DNA of 64,000 nucleotides from Bacillota bacterium (lineage in GTDB: Bacteria; Bacillota; Clostridia; Lachnospirales; Lachnospiraceae): contig JAEWQV010000014.1 of NCBI GenBank assembly GCA_023399055.1, positions 620,001 to 684,000 on the forward strand. The letters are read 5' to 3'. Below, piece after piece: positions 36,333-45,707 of this stretch (position 1 is its first letter; each line of letters begins with the position of its first letter). The translations under genes were made by a program, and so were the position numbers. The notes below the pieces were generated by a model. The model did no database searches. It had not been told where the DNA came from and saw only the letters and a program-made list of their open reading frames with translations.

Positions 36333-37025
36333 TTAAGAAACCAAGATACCACCATGATAGCAGATAATCTCTTTCGCTTCATATGACTTGATTTTTTGAA
36401 GTGATTCCTCCGCTTTTTTGATATCTAATGTATATTGGGGATTAGCAATTACTAGCTTCCCTTTATCTAGTGCAGCTGCATCTCCTGCTATCATAACTTT
36501 TTGCTCATTAACAAAAATAGATATATGACCGGGTGTATGACCGGGTGTTCCAAGGATGGTACAACCTCCACACCAATCAAAGGTATCTCCATCTTTTACT
36601 TCTAAATCTACTGGAACAGGCTGAACCTTTTTCAGTATATTACAGAACTGCAACCCAAATTGCTTTTGCTCTTCCGGTAAAGTCACCTGTAATGCCTCTG
36701 CCTGTTCCAATCGAAGTGATTTCAATTTACCTGAAATATAAGGTGCTTCCTCTTTACTCGTAACAATCTGAATCAGTGGAAATTCATATTTTAATGCATA
36801 TGCTGCACCCATGTGATCATGATCTTGATGCGTAATTAGAACATGGGTTAAATCAGCACAATTAAGATTATTTTCTACCATGGCTTGTTTAATTGCAGGT
36901 AAAAAGCCTGTATAACCGCAGTCGATTAGAATCATATTCTGATTATCAACTAATACAACTGGGTGGATTACATCCTCAACTTCACTAAATTTGAAGCATA
37001 TATCTAAAACAATAATTTGATTCAT
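36333..37025 (-). CDS. Metallo-beta-lactamase-fold hydrolase
   Basis: A 230-aa enzyme with the metal-binding motif THQDHDHMGAA (HxxDH core, about residues 65-75), a later HIS ligand in GTPGHTPGHIS, the bridging Asp in IAGDAA, and a final His in CYHGG. It resembles glyoxalase II-like hydrolases of unknown substrate. AGGAG precedes the ATG. Not a beta-lactamase by sequence; likely a thioester or lactone hydrolase. Confidence 0.88.
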   Translation of the reverse strand: MNQIIVLDICFKFSEVEDVIHPVVLVDNQNMILIDCGYTGFLPAIKQAMVENNLNCADLTHVLITHQDHDHMGAAYALKYEFPLIQIVTSKEEAPYISGKLKSLRLEQAEALQVTLPEEQKQFGLQFCNILKKVQPVPVDLEVKDGDTFDWCGGCTILGTPGHTPGHISIFVNEQKVMIAGDAAALDKGKLVIANPQYTLDIKKAEESLQKIKSYEAKEIICYHGGILVS

Positions 37026-37213
37026 CTCTCTATCTCCTACTATGTTTTTATCATCATATAACTATAAATTATCATATCTGTGAAAGGATAACTGCCATTT
37101 CCTCCGGCGGCAATAGTACATCTGTCGTCGCCCAGGTAATTATTACATTCCAATAACCCCCGAATCTATAGGTAAATGCATACTCTAATGGGACATTTTA
37201 ATCCGACTCCTAC

Positions 37214-37825
37214 TTATTTGACCGATACATATTCATTACCTTCAATATAAAATCTCCAAGGGTAGTCCTTTGCTTCCTCTGCATAGTCTATCCCTACCCG
37301 CTTTGTTGTAACAACACTAAAGTTTTGATTTTTGCTTTCCTCTACATATATTTCATTTCCACACAAGTCTATACCATTGAGGCTCCTATCTAAAGATAAT
37401 GCTCCACATAACTTCCCGGGTCCATTGGTGAGTCCTCTGCGCTGACTTTTAGTCAACTCATCGAATACCTTTCCAAATCTCCTTTGTGCCATCCACTCAG
37501 TCCCTTCCAGTGGTTCAACCGCCCTTATTAAAACCGCCTGCGGAATCTCTTTTTCATTCGTTACTATATTAAAACAGCAGTACATGCCATAGATTAAAAA
37601 TATATAAGAAAATCCAGGACTTCCATACATAACTTCCACTCTAGATGTTCTTCTGCCACCGTAGGAATGAGCAGCTTTATCTTCTACACCCATATATGCT
37701 TCTGTTTCTATAATCTTAACCGAAATTCTTTGACCGTCAATTTCGTGTACCAACACCTTTCCCAGAAGTTCCTTGGCTACTACGATTGAGTCCCGGTTAT
37801 AAAATTCCCTCTCCAATTTTTTCAC
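37214..37825 (-). CDS. mpg: 3-methyladenine DNA glycosylase (AAG/MPG family)
   Basis: A 203-aa monofunctional base-excision glycosylase that removes alkylated purines. IIETEAYMGVEDKAAHSYGG and RTSRVEVMYGSPGFSYIFLI contain the family's active-site Glu and intercalating Tyr region. It starts at a GTG preceded by AGGAGG. It lies 45 bases downstream of the flavodoxin-ferredoxin gene, so co-transcription is possible. Confidence 0.92.
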   Translation of the reverse strand: MKKLEREFYNRDSIVVAKELLGKVLVHEIDGQRISVKIIETEAYMGVEDKAAHSYGGRRTSRVEVMYGSPGFSYIFLIYGMYCCFNIVTNEKEIPQAVLIRAVEPLEGTEWMAQRRFGKVFDELTKSQRRGLTNGPGKLCGALSLDRSLNGIDLCGNEIYVEESKNQNFSVVTTKRVGIDYAEEAKDYPWRFYIEGNEYVSVK

Positions 37826-37870
37826 TGTGTGCCTCCTTATCTGTTATCTGTATCTGTCATGATTTTCTTG

Positions 37871-38662
37871 TTAATAACCATTCAACCCTGCCAACTCCTG
37901 CCAGGAAATATCAGGATGTGTATACCTCTTTCTATTTTGGGTCTTATCCTTGTAGTTAATTGCTTTTACCGGACAATGATGAATACAGGCTAAACATTGT
38001 TCACAGTGATGCTTAAAATATGGCTTTCTGTCTTGGTCATAATCAATGTTGCTTACTGGACATACTTTTTGACAGATACCGCAATGAATACACGCGGAAG
38101 AAACATTAAAATGTTTATCCATATGCGGAACAAAACGGGAAAAGCTCCTATTGATAATATGATCCAATGGGTTGATTTTTAATGCTGTCAGAGTAGTAAT
38201 TCTTTTATTTATGTTGCCGATAACTAGCTCTAAATCAATGGCCGATTGTCGTGTTTCCTCTTCTACGGTATCACCCATGTTATACATAATGACATAGTTT
38301 GAAAACATATCAAGTTTTTCAGCGTAATTTAGCGTAATCTCTTTTCTCTTTAATAAACTGTACAATTGAGCTGTCGCATTGCCCGCAGCAACAATACTTC
38401 CACAGGTTGCAACTGCAAAAAAGTAGGCATTCTTGTTATTTCTAATATCTAAATGTAAAATAAAATCCTTAACTTTTGAAGGGATTCCTCGAAAATAAGT
38501 CGGATAGATAAATCCAATGGCATCGTAATCCTCGGTTAGGGTATAGTTCTGATGAGAACCCATAGATACAATATCACAGTTTTTCAATTCTTCTGAGATT
38601 TTCTTTGCCGCCCATAAGCTGTTACCTGTTCCTGAAAAGACGAAAATAATGTTTTTACTCAT
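37871..38662 (-). CDS. EFR1-type flavodoxin / 4Fe-4S ferredoxin fusion
   Basis: A 263-aa electron-transfer protein. The N-terminal flavodoxin-like domain begins with the FMN phosphate loop FSGTGNSLWAA; the C-terminal domain has two CxxCxxCxxxCP cluster motifs (CIHCGICQKVCP and CEQCLACIHHCP). AGGAG precedes the ATG. It lies 26 bases after the nitroreductase gene in the same direction, so the two likely form a flavin/ferredoxin redox pair. Confidence 0.92.
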   Translation of the reverse strand: MSKNIIFVFSGTGNSLWAAKKISEELKNCDIVSMGSHQNYTLTEDYDAIGFIYPTYFRGIPSKVKDFILHLDIRNNKNAYFFAVATCGSIVAAGNATAQLYSLLKRKEITLNYAEKLDMFSNYVIMYNMGDTVEEETRQSAIDLELVIGNINKRITTLTALKINPLDHIINRSFSRFVPHMDKHFNVSSACIHCGICQKVCPVSNIDYDQDRKPYFKHHCEQCLACIHHCPVKAINYKDKTQNRKRYTHPDISWQELAGLNGY

Positions 38663-38688
38663 ACCATATACTCCTATATCATTTAGAA

Positions 38689-39399
38689 TTACTTGTTTCT
38701 ATGAAAAATACCCCCATTACCAAATTCAAATTTTCCTCCTGCCTCTATCTCAAAATGTTTCTTTGCAATTCCCAAATCAATTAGATCTGCTCCATAGTCA
38801 TCAGCAATTTGCGCACTCAGGAGGTTCTTTTCATACTTAAACATTGCTTTTTGTGTATTTTTGGCACTTGGAGCAAGTAATACCGACCTCATCCCGTCTT
38901 GTATCCATTGAGGCAAAGGTTGGTCACTTACAATTCTTTCTTCCAGAGTTTTTATTTTTCTATGTGTAATTGACCGCATCATTTTTTCTTTAAAAGAGGT
39001 TCCTGCCACTTTACCTACAACAATGACACAAGCCAATTCCTCATTATCATCAATAATGAATTCATCCTTATCAAAAGTTCCTCCGACCCAGCAGGTTCCT
39101 AAGCCCAGATCCGTTATATCAAGCAACAAATCTTCTCCGTAATATCCTATCTTCTCCTTGAAATTTTTATCTTCTTTATTTCCTTTCATCAATATAACGG
39201 AACGAATATTTACAAACAAACCATAAGTCTTTCTTAACTTCTGAAAAGCACTGCTTCCATCCTCCAGGAAGGATATTGTTAAGCCAGATGCTTTATTTAA
39301 ATCATTTATCTTAGTTATAATTCTTTCCTTTTCCTGATTTGTAATTGGCTCACTTTCAAACTTTCTTCGTGAAATTCTATTTTCTATCGCACTGCGCAT
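38689..39399 (-). CDS. Nitroreductase-family FMN protein
   Basis: A 236-aa protein starting with the family's MRSAIENRISRRKFESEPI. LGLGTCWVGGTFDKDEF and the WIQDGMRSVLLAPSAKNTQK region are typical of FMN-dependent nitroreductase-like enzymes. The C-terminal half matches the Lachnospiraceae/Clostridia form with paired NTR-like repeats. CGGAGG precedes the ATG. Probably co-transcribed with the EFR1 protein and controlled by the divergent TetR gene. Confidence 0.88.
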   Translation of the reverse strand: MRSAIENRISRRKFESEPITNQEKERIITKINDLNKASGLTISFLEDGSSAFQKLRKTYGLFVNIRSVILMKGNKEDKNFKEKIGYYGEDLLLDITDLGLGTCWVGGTFDKDEFIIDDNEELACVIVVGKVAGTSFKEKMMRSITHRKIKTLEERIVSDQPLPQWIQDGMRSVLLAPSAKNTQKAMFKYEKNLLSAQIADDYGADLIDLGIAKKHFEIEAGGKFEFGNGGIFHRNK

Positions 39400-39511
39400 A
39401 TAATTACCTCCGAGTTAATTTAGTATTTTTGTTATTTTTCCATTCTGTTACATTCACAGAATTAAATATTATATTTAATAGACCTTAATAATAATCGTCG
39501 TAATTTTGACG

Positions 39512-39540
39512 TTGCGTTTGTAACACCTTAACTGTATAAT
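39512..39540 (+). promoter_or_regulatory. Predicted promoter of the TetR gene
   Basis: TTGCGT (39512-39517) and a perfect TATAAT (39535-39540) are separated by 17 bases, in the divergent gap to the nitroreductase gene. Confidence 0.5.
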
Positions 39541-39605
39541 AATACCTAAAATATAAAAACTCAAGTGTAATTATACCTGACGTTACAAAGGAGGACTATT
39601 TGTCA

Positions 39606-40160
39606 ATGAAGAATAAAAATAACGTCTTACAGAACCAAATAGCGAAAGAAAGTATTTTTACGGCACTTATGATTTTAATGGAACAAAAGGGCTTTAAAGA
39701 AATTACCATCACCGAATTAACAGAAAAAGCTGGAGTGTCCCGCATGGCCTTTTACAGAAATTATAATCAGATGGAGGATGTTATTTCGAATTACTTAATG
39801 GAATACTTCGAAGTCTATTCTAATCAAATATTGACCAAAGAAAGTTTTGATACTTACGAGAGTACACGGTTATATTTTGCATGTTTTCGGAAACAGGAAA
39901 AATTAATTTCAAATTTGATTCAATCTAATTTGACTAATTTATTATTCGAAAGCAACATTCAATTTTTCCATACTCTTTTCAAAAATATATGTGAAGATGC
40001 ATGTTCCTCTACAAAGCAAAAGTACTATGCGGAATTTATAGCTGGAGGCTTCTATAAGGTTTTAATTGAATGGGCAAAAAATGGTATGGAAGAAAGTGAT
40101 ACTGATATGGCTAGATTTATTAATACTCTCAACATAAATAAAGCTGTCACCTTCGCGTAA
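39606..40160 (+). CDS. TetR/AcrR-family regulator
   Basis: About 184 aa with an N-terminal TetR helix-turn-helix (ITITELTEKAGVSRMAFYRNYNQM, about 30-55) and a helical ligand-binding C-terminal domain. AAAGGAGG serves either the ATG at 39606 (11-base spacing) or a TTG at 39600 (5-base spacing). It is divergent from the nitroreductase gene, which it probably controls. Ligand unknown. Confidence 0.9.
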   Translation: MKNKNNVLQNQIAKESIFTALMILMEQKGFKEITITELTEKAGVSRMAFYRNYNQMEDVISNYLMEYFEVYSNQILTKESFDTYESTRLYFACFRKQEKLISNLIQSNLTNLLFESNIQFFHTLFKNICEDACSSTKQKYYAEFIAGGFYKVLIEWAKNGMEESDTDMARFINTLNINKAVTFA

Positions 40161-40201
40161 CGATTTTATTACAAACGATTAATGCAAGAAACATTATCAT
40201 T

Positions 40202-40459
40202 CTATTGCGGTTTGGAATAATTATGTAACCACTTAGACCAGTATCCCACGGCTTTGTGCAGCACTGGTATAATAAATAACATCAAAACAATCCCCAACAA
40301 GGCTTCTAATAGGATAAGTCCCAGATCATAATGCAATATCATTTTTGCTTTATATATAAACCAGATACTAGGCAGTATAAAAATAATTGATGTGATTACA
40401 CCGGGAACATAATGCTGAAACGGAAATCTGTAATTATCCCTATTTGACAAATGAATCAT
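40202..40459 (-). CDS. Small membrane protein of unknown function (85 aa)
   Basis: Two hydrophobic helices (about residues 19-37 and 45-68) follow a short charged N-terminus. No family recognised. The start has no clear ribosome binding site, which lowers confidence. It is convergent with the TetR gene and divergent from the YczE-like gene, with only 47 bases to the latter. Confidence 0.55.
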   Translation of the reverse strand: MIHLSNRDNYRFPFQHYVPGVITSIIFILPSIWFIYKAKMILHYDLGLILLEALLGIVLMLFIIPVLHKAVGYWSKWLHNYSKPQ

Positions 40460-40506
40460 CTACAATTACTATACTTATGTAAATCTCACTTAGAAAGGAT
40501 TTTATT

Positions 40507-41166
40507 ATGAAACAATTTTATCTCCGCCTGCTCCGCTTAATCTGTGGACTTATTCTATATGCACTAGGAATCGTAGTCACACTAAATGCCAATATAGGAT
40601 ACGCTCCCTGGGAAGTTTTCCATGTTGGATTCTCTAAGACAACTGGAATAAGCCTTGGTACCGCTTCTATTATTGTCGGAGCAATTATTTTAATCCTAAC
40701 TATCTTGCTTGGAGAAAAAGTAGGGCTTGGTACCCTTTTAAATATGGTACTAATTGGGGTTTTTCTCGATGTTATTCTTGGTTTACATATAATACCCTCG
40801 ACCCATAACTTCGGAATCGGAATACTAATGTTAATTACAGGGTTGTTCATTATTGCTTTGGCTTCCTATTTTTACATTGGATCAGCCTTTGGAGCAGGTC
40901 CCAGGGATAGCCTAATGGTTGCACTAACTCGAAAAACAAAGCTACCGGTGGGTGTCTGCCGTGGCACAATTGAGCTATTGGCAGTATTTGCAGGATGGCG
41001 ACTTGGCGGTATGTTTGGTATAGGAACAATTATATCTGCTTTTGCAATTGGTTTTTGTGTCCAGGCAACCTTTAAACTGCTTAGATTTGATACCACTAAG
41101 ATTCAACACGAAACCTTGGGATTGACCTATAAAAACCTATTTATGTTAAAAAAATCTACAAGATAA
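40507..41166 (+). CDS. YczE/YitT-like integral membrane protein
   Basis: A 219-aa protein with about six membrane helices. ALGIVVTLNANIGYAPWEVF and GAGPRDSLMVALTRKTKLPVG match the YczE-like family (DUF6198). AGAAAGGA precedes the ATG. Transported substrate, if any, is unknown; the Bacillus homologue affects surfactin production as I recall. Confidence 0.85.
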   Translation: MKQFYLRLLRLICGLILYALGIVVTLNANIGYAPWEVFHVGFSKTTGISLGTASIIVGAIILILTILLGEKVGLGTLLNMVLIGVFLDVILGLHIIPSTHNFGIGILMLITGLFIIALASYFYIGSAFGAGPRDSLMVALTRKTKLPVGVCRGTIELLAVFAGWRLGGMFGIGTIISAFAIGFCVQATFKLLRFDTTKIQHETLGLTYKNLFMLKKSTR

Positions 41167-41215
41167 AATGGCAAGTCGTTTCTCTTGTAAAGTAAATAGA
41201 AAATTGAAGAGAAAT

Positions 41216-41262
41216 AAAAACCTTAAGAAAGTGCTAGTTCTGCACTTTTTTAAGGTTTTTTG
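41216..41262 (+). terminator. Terminator of the YczE-like gene
   Basis: AAAAACCTTAAGAAAGTGC pairs with GCACTTTTTTAAGGTTTTTT, flanked by A- and T-runs; it may also serve the convergent kinase gene. Confidence 0.88.
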
Positions 41263-41344
41263 TTGTTATAGAATTTATATAACTGCTTCATCTATTTCCT
41301 ATTAGCTATATTACAAGCAATATACTTTTCTTTAATACTTTTCT

Positions 41345-41986
41345 TTAATACCTTACATTTAGTACCTTCGCTTCCTTTATAGCAAACTTATTAAAATATG
41401 CATTCTCTTTCGGAATCCAAACGCTTACAAATTGTTTTAATCTTTCTTCACCATTACGGTTTCTGATATTTTCAATTTGTGTCTCATTATCAATATCCAT
41501 AAAAATCTTAAGATCATATACATCTCCAAAATACGGGTGCTGACTATAGGATCCCTCAATAATATTAAGACGTTTATGATTGATAACATCAGTGGTTTCA
41601 TCTATCCTTTGGTCTATACAGCTATATTTCCTATATTCTACCTCTTGTTTCTCTAAAAGCTTATCGATTATCTCTGATTTAAATCTTTCGTAATCAACAT
41701 TACCACCGATTTCCTTAACACGTTCCTCTGTTTTTTGATCTTCTCTTAAGAAAAAATCATCCATATGAAACAGATTGCTATCATATACACTTTGTATATA
41801 ATATCCCAAGGTTGTCTTTCCACTGGCACATTTTCCATCAATCGCTATGATCAGATTATCCTTATCTGACTTCAACAATTTATCTACTTCCAGCAGTACA
41901 GGCTCAAAACGCTTTACACAGGCTATTTTCATGTCCAAGTTGTCGTTCTTTGCCAGATGTTGCATAATCGTTTTGTTCGTCCTCAT
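41345..41986 (-). CDS. Uridine kinase-like P-loop kinase
   Basis: About 213 aa with Walker A AIDGKCASGKTTLG (about residues 45-58), a HMDDFFLR substrate segment and a LNIIEGSYSQHP strand typical of the uridine kinase / phosphoribulokinase-like family. GGAGGATAAA precedes the ATG at 41986; a longer frame starts at 41998. It lies 10 bases after the permease gene, in the same direction. Substrate unknown; may phosphorylate a nucleoside or sugar. Confidence 0.85.
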   Translation of the reverse strand: MRTNKTIMQHLAKNDNLDMKIACVKRFEPVLLEVDKLLKSDKDNLIIAIDGKCASGKTTLGYYIQSVYDSNLFHMDDFFLREDQKTEERVKEIGGNVDYERFKSEIIDKLLEKQEVEYRKYSCIDQRIDETTDVINHKRLNIIEGSYSQHPYFGDVYDLKIFMDIDNETQIENIRNRNGEERLKQFVSVWIPKENAYFNKFAIKEAKVLNVRY

Positions 41987-42008
41987 TTTATCCTCCATAA
42001 TACCGTAT

Positions 42009-42908
42009 TCAAAGGTTATTTATGATTAAACCCGTTAAAACTGCAAAGAATACTACATATAATAAATACAATATAAACTTGCGAATACCTAATACAATTT
42101 TTACAGCTCCTAGATTAGTTATTTTTGTAGCTGGGCCGGTAATCATAAATGCTGCAGCAGAACCCATACTCATACCGTCATAAAGCCATTGCTGCAACAG
42201 AGGTATCGTTCCACCCCCGCACATATAAAGCGGAACACCAATGGTGGCTGCCATCAATACTCCAAATCCCTCGTTGTTACCAAACAGTTTAGCAAATGTA
42301 TCGGTTGGTACATATCTTTGAAACAATGCGGATAGTGCAATTCCTATCAGAAAGTAAAGCCCAGTTGCTTTTACATTTCGTCCGAAATTCTTAAGAAAAC
42401 GTAAAAGAATATTAGGATCAGTATCACGGCTTCTCGATTCAGCAAAGGACGAAAAGTTAAAAAATGAAGTCTTCCTGTAGAATATATGTACTAACAGTCC
42501 TGCTGCAATACCACACAGAAGACAGACAGCTATTCGCACAATCAATGTTTTCGTGCCTAATGCAACGCTATAAATAATCAACTGCGGATTAAGTAAAACA
42601 GATGACATCATAAAAGCAGCCAGCCAGTCGTCTCTCATTCCTTTACCAGAAAAGGATGCAGCAATTGGGATTGTTCCATACATACAAAGGGGAGAAGCTA
42701 TACCAAGTAAACCTGCTGGTATAATACCAAACAGCCCAATCCTTTTATCCTGTAACCGTTGAAACAAGCCATGTATCCGTTCTTTGCCAAACACAGATAT
42801 TGCCGATCCAATGATCATTCCTAGCAACCAGTATATAAAAATCTGATGCAATTGTATACTAAAATAATACCATAAATATATAAATTCCCGATGCAAAATA
42901 TCAATCAT
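42009..42908 (-). CDS. YraQ-like membrane permease (DUF318 / ArsP_1)
   Basis: A 299-aa protein with 8-9 membrane helices, including GLLGIASPLCMYGTIPIAASF and GVPLYMCGGGTIPLLQQWL, the hallmarks of the YraQ/ArsP permease family (two conserved Cys within C-M-Y-G and M-C-G-G). It overlaps the DUF362 lipoprotein gene by eight bases, so both are translated together. Family members export organo-arsenicals or take part in metal handling; the substrate here is not known. Confidence 0.88.
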   Translation of the reverse strand: MIDILHREFIYLWYYFSIQLHQIFIYWLLGMIIGSAISVFGKERIHGLFQRLQDKRIGLFGIIPAGLLGIASPLCMYGTIPIAASFSGKGMRDDWLAAFMMSSVLLNPQLIIYSVALGTKTLIVRIAVCLLCGIAAGLLVHIFYRKTSFFNFSSFAESRSRDTDPNILLRFLKNFGRNVKATGLYFLIGIALSALFQRYVPTDTFAKLFGNNEGFGVLMAATIGVPLYMCGGGTIPLLQQWLYDGMSMGSAAAFMITGPATKITNLGAVKIVLGIRKFILYLLYVVFFAVLTGLIINNL

Positions 42909-44007
42909 CGATGTTTACCAATTCATACTCCCGACTGCCAAGTCCAATTTTTTCTGCACTTTCCAGGGTATAAAGTCCATTCTTACTTTCAATTCTTTTT
43001 ACAAGTGTTTCATTACCTTCTGCATCATAGATAAGATCAATACATGCTTGATCTAGTGCAACCGGATCTGCAGAAGAAAGAATTCCGATATCATGGATAT
43101 CAGGTTCAGCCGGTCTTCCATTGCAGTCGCAATCTATACTAATCCTGTTCATAACATTGATGTAGACAATATTCTTACCATTATTCAGACTGTCAGATAC
43201 TGACTTGCCTGCATCAGCCATTGATTCCAAAAAGCTGTTTTGAATTCCTCCCCCCATAGTTTTATTGCTTTTTCCAGCTGTATGAATGAGACATTTACCC
43301 TCTCTAGAGGCAATTCCGATGGAAATATTTTTTATCGCTCCTCCATAGCCCGCCATCTGATGTCCTTTAAAATGAGATAATACTAGAAAAGAATCATAGT
43401 TTGAGAAGTTAGCACCTACCAGATTCTCTTTCAGCTTAATTCCTCCATTAACTGGGAGATTAATTGAGCCGTCAGCATCCATGATATCCACCTCAGCAAT
43501 ATCCGTAAAACCATGATCCTTTGCCACTTGCAAGTGCATCGCTGCTTCACCACGAGAACCGCCATACGCCGTATTACATTCCACAATGGTACCTTCAACA
43601 TATTGCACCAGATCTTTAATTAATTCTGGCTTCAGATAGTTGCTGGCGGGAGGTTCACCCGTACTAAGCTTCACAGCAACCTTTCCTTCCGGTGTCCAAC
43701 CCAGGGCTTCATAAACAGCCATTAACCCTCCCGGACTAATGTCGGTTGTCATATAAACCTTTGGTGTTTCCTTTGGCATCTCAGTTACTGCCTCTAAATC
43801 AGAGTCATCTAACTGCTCTGTGTTACTAACATCCGAATTAACCACTTCTGTACTATCTACCTCTGAATCTTCTACTTTTGACCCTTCCACATTAGAACCT
43901 TCTATATCAGGGTCAGCATCCTTATTAACCTGTGAATTTTTACATGCTACGAAGGAAAACGATACCATAAGTATTAGAACAAAACAAATAATCCTTTTTA
44001 ATTTCAT
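42901..44007 (-). CDS. DUF362 lipoprotein
   Basis: A 368-aa exported protein. The lipobox VSFSFVAC (about residues 14-21) is followed by an acidic low-complexity linker of about 60 residues and a DUF362 domain (about 85-365; FKGHQMAGYGGAIKNISIG, CDCNGRPAEPDIHDIGIL), a family linked with iron-sulfur or metal handling. The 8-base overlap with the permease gene suggests that the two act together at the membrane. Tandem TGTRAG boxes lie upstream. Confidence 0.85.
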   Translation of the reverse strand: MKLKRIICFVLILMVSFSFVACKNSQVNKDADPDIEGSNVEGSKVEDSEVDSTEVVNSDVSNTEQLDDSDLEAVTEMPKETPKVYMTTDISPGGLMAVYEALGWTPEGKVAVKLSTGEPPASNYLKPELIKDLVQYVEGTIVECNTAYGGSRGEAAMHLQVAKDHGFTDIAEVDIMDADGSINLPVNGGIKLKENLVGANFSNYDSFLVLSHFKGHQMAGYGGAIKNISIGIASREGKCLIHTAGKSNKTMGGGIQNSFLESMADAGKSVSDSLNNGKNIVYINVMNRISIDCDCNGRPAEPDIHDIGILSSADPVALDQACIDLIYDAEGNETLVKRIESKNGLYTLESAEKIGLGSREYELVNIDD

Positions 44008-44080
44008 ATCTCACACCCTCCACCCTATTTCTTTAATTATTATCCCTTGGATATATCCCAATCAGGCAACTTTAACATAA

Positions 44081-44110
44081 TGTAAGAATGTGAGAAAATT
44101 GTGAGAAAAA
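44081..44110. promoter_or_regulatory. Tandem 11-bp repeats upstream of the DUF362 operon
   Basis: TGTAAGAA, TGTGAGAAAAT and TGTGAGAAAAA lie end to end. Direct repeats at one helical turn are typical binding sites for OmpR/PhoB-type regulators; one is encoded just upstream (45673-46347). Confidence 0.55.
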
Positions 44111-44154
44111 TAGTAAATTTATATGAAGATTTACGTAAGTTCTATTTCCTGAAC

Positions 44155-44192
44155 ATAAAAATCCCCTTTCATTAAATTTAACAAAAGGGGTG
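44155..44192 (-). terminator. Terminator of the two-component operon
   Basis: CCCCTTTTGTTAAA... on the minus strand folds with AAAGGGG, followed by ATTTTTAT. It lies just past the kinase stop at 44229. Confidence 0.85.
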
Positions 44193-44228
44193 TTAAAAAT
44201 GATTGTGATTATAATTTGTAATAAACAA

Positions 44229-45707
44229 TCAGTCCTTGATCAAGTTATTTTGAATTGCATATGCAAACCAAAAAGTGGTTTGAGTTTCATTACTGTCTAC
44301 ACCGTAATTCATACCGTGAGCCTTTAAATAGGTACTCACAATGGAAAGTCCGATGCCGGTTCCTTTTTTACGTCCGCCATGATGTTGACTACGCTGATAT
44401 CTTTCCCAGATGATTATCTGATCCTCTTTGGGAATAGGTTCACCCGGATTGACAACAGATACTCGTATCTCGTTGTCCAATTTTTCAATTACTACAAAAA
44501 TTACTTCTCCATCTGCGGTATGATTAACTGCATTATTTAATAAATTTCGCATAACCTGACAGATTTTCATTGCATCTACATTAACAGGAATATCCCTTAG
44601 ATAACTTTCCAAACGAATTGTTATTCCATACTCAATGGCGTATTGTTCGCAATGGATTACTTCTGAGTTAACCAGCTCATATAGATTATACCAATCCTTT
44701 TTTAGCTGGACATATCCGGCCTGTAGCTGTGAGTAATCCATGATATCGCTGACCATCTCGCTCATTCGACCAGCTTCCTGTATAATCAGATTAAGATCTT
44801 CCTTACGCTTTTCATCATCTTTCCAGTTGATATCCCGTACCATTTCAGCATAACCTCTGATAACAGCTAGCGGTGAGCGCAACTCGTGGGATACGTTGGC
44901 GATAACTTCTTTGCGTAGGACATCCACTCGTTGGAGTGCCTGACTAAGCTCATCTACCGAATCGGATAATTGTCCAAGTTCATCCTTTAGGGACAGCCCA
45001 GGTGTTGCTGTTAATTCACCCTTCGCAAGTTTGTCTACTGTGTTCTTTATCATGTGTATTGGTTTCACAAAATGGCGGGACAACAAGGCAGCTAACAAGG
45101 CAGCCGCCAGTGACAGTGTTATACTCAATGTCACAAGCTGGTTCCGGTTGATACGAAGTACCGTATGTAATTGATCCAGAGAATGGTACAAAACAACCAA
45201 TGCCTTTTGATTGTCGTATACCACTGGAATGCCGATTTCAAGTACTAATGGTTCAGAGCTAGATTGTATAATCCTATGGTACGATTTTCCCTTTAAAATC
45301 TGTTGATATTCTTCACTCTTTGTCAAATTATTTAGAAATGCACAAGTTGCTTCCAAAGAGTTTACATCTATTAATCTATATCCTAAGCTGTAAAGTGCAA
45401 TCAAACTTCCGTGATCATCAATCAGCATCATCTTGCCGTTCGTAGACTTGCTGATCGAAGGTAGCAGTTGATCATAGTGAGCAAGGTCTTTTGTTTTTAA
45501 CTGTTCTATGGTAGGCTGCAAACGACTTTGTACTTCAGCTACAGTGGAATCAATATAATTTCGTTCAAACAAAAAAATCTGTACAACCCACATAAAAACT
45601 ATGCTAATTGACACCAATAGCATCATAATTAGCCACAAGCGTACAACTATCTTGGAACGGTAGGGCGACCTTTTACAACTCTTTTTCGTATTCAAATTTA
45701 TACCCAA
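44229..45707 (-). CDS. Sensor histidine kinase (HAMP, HisKA, HATPase)
   Basis: A 492-aa kinase: membrane helices at about 20-45 and 185-210 flank an extracellular sensor; then HAMP (about 210-260), HisKA with the H-box VSHELRSPLAVIRGYAEMV (near 285) and HATPase (RNLLNNAVNHT, GTGIGLSI). It overlaps the regulator gene by 35 bases. The TTG start at 45707 has GGGGGG very close; a TTG at about 45695 is an alternative. Signal unknown. Confidence 0.92.
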   Translation of the reverse strand: MGINLNTKKSCKRSPYRSKIVVRLWLIMMLLVSISIVFMWVVQIFLFERNYIDSTVAEVQSRLQPTIEQLKTKDLAHYDQLLPSISKSTNGKMMLIDDHGSLIALYSLGYRLIDVNSLEATCAFLNNLTKSEEYQQILKGKSYHRIIQSSSEPLVLEIGIPVVYDNQKALVVLYHSLDQLHTVLRINRNQLVTLSITLSLAAALLAALLSRHFVKPIHMIKNTVDKLAKGELTATPGLSLKDELGQLSDSVDELSQALQRVDVLRKEVIANVSHELRSPLAVIRGYAEMVRDINWKDDEKRKEDLNLIIQEAGRMSEMVSDIMDYSQLQAGYVQLKKDWYNLYELVNSEVIHCEQYAIEYGITIRLESYLRDIPVNVDAMKICQVMRNLLNNAVNHTADGEVIFVVIEKLDNEIRVSVVNPGEPIPKEDQIIIWERYQRSQHHGGRKKGTGIGLSIVSTYLKAHGMNYGVDSNETQTTFWFAYAIQNNLIKD

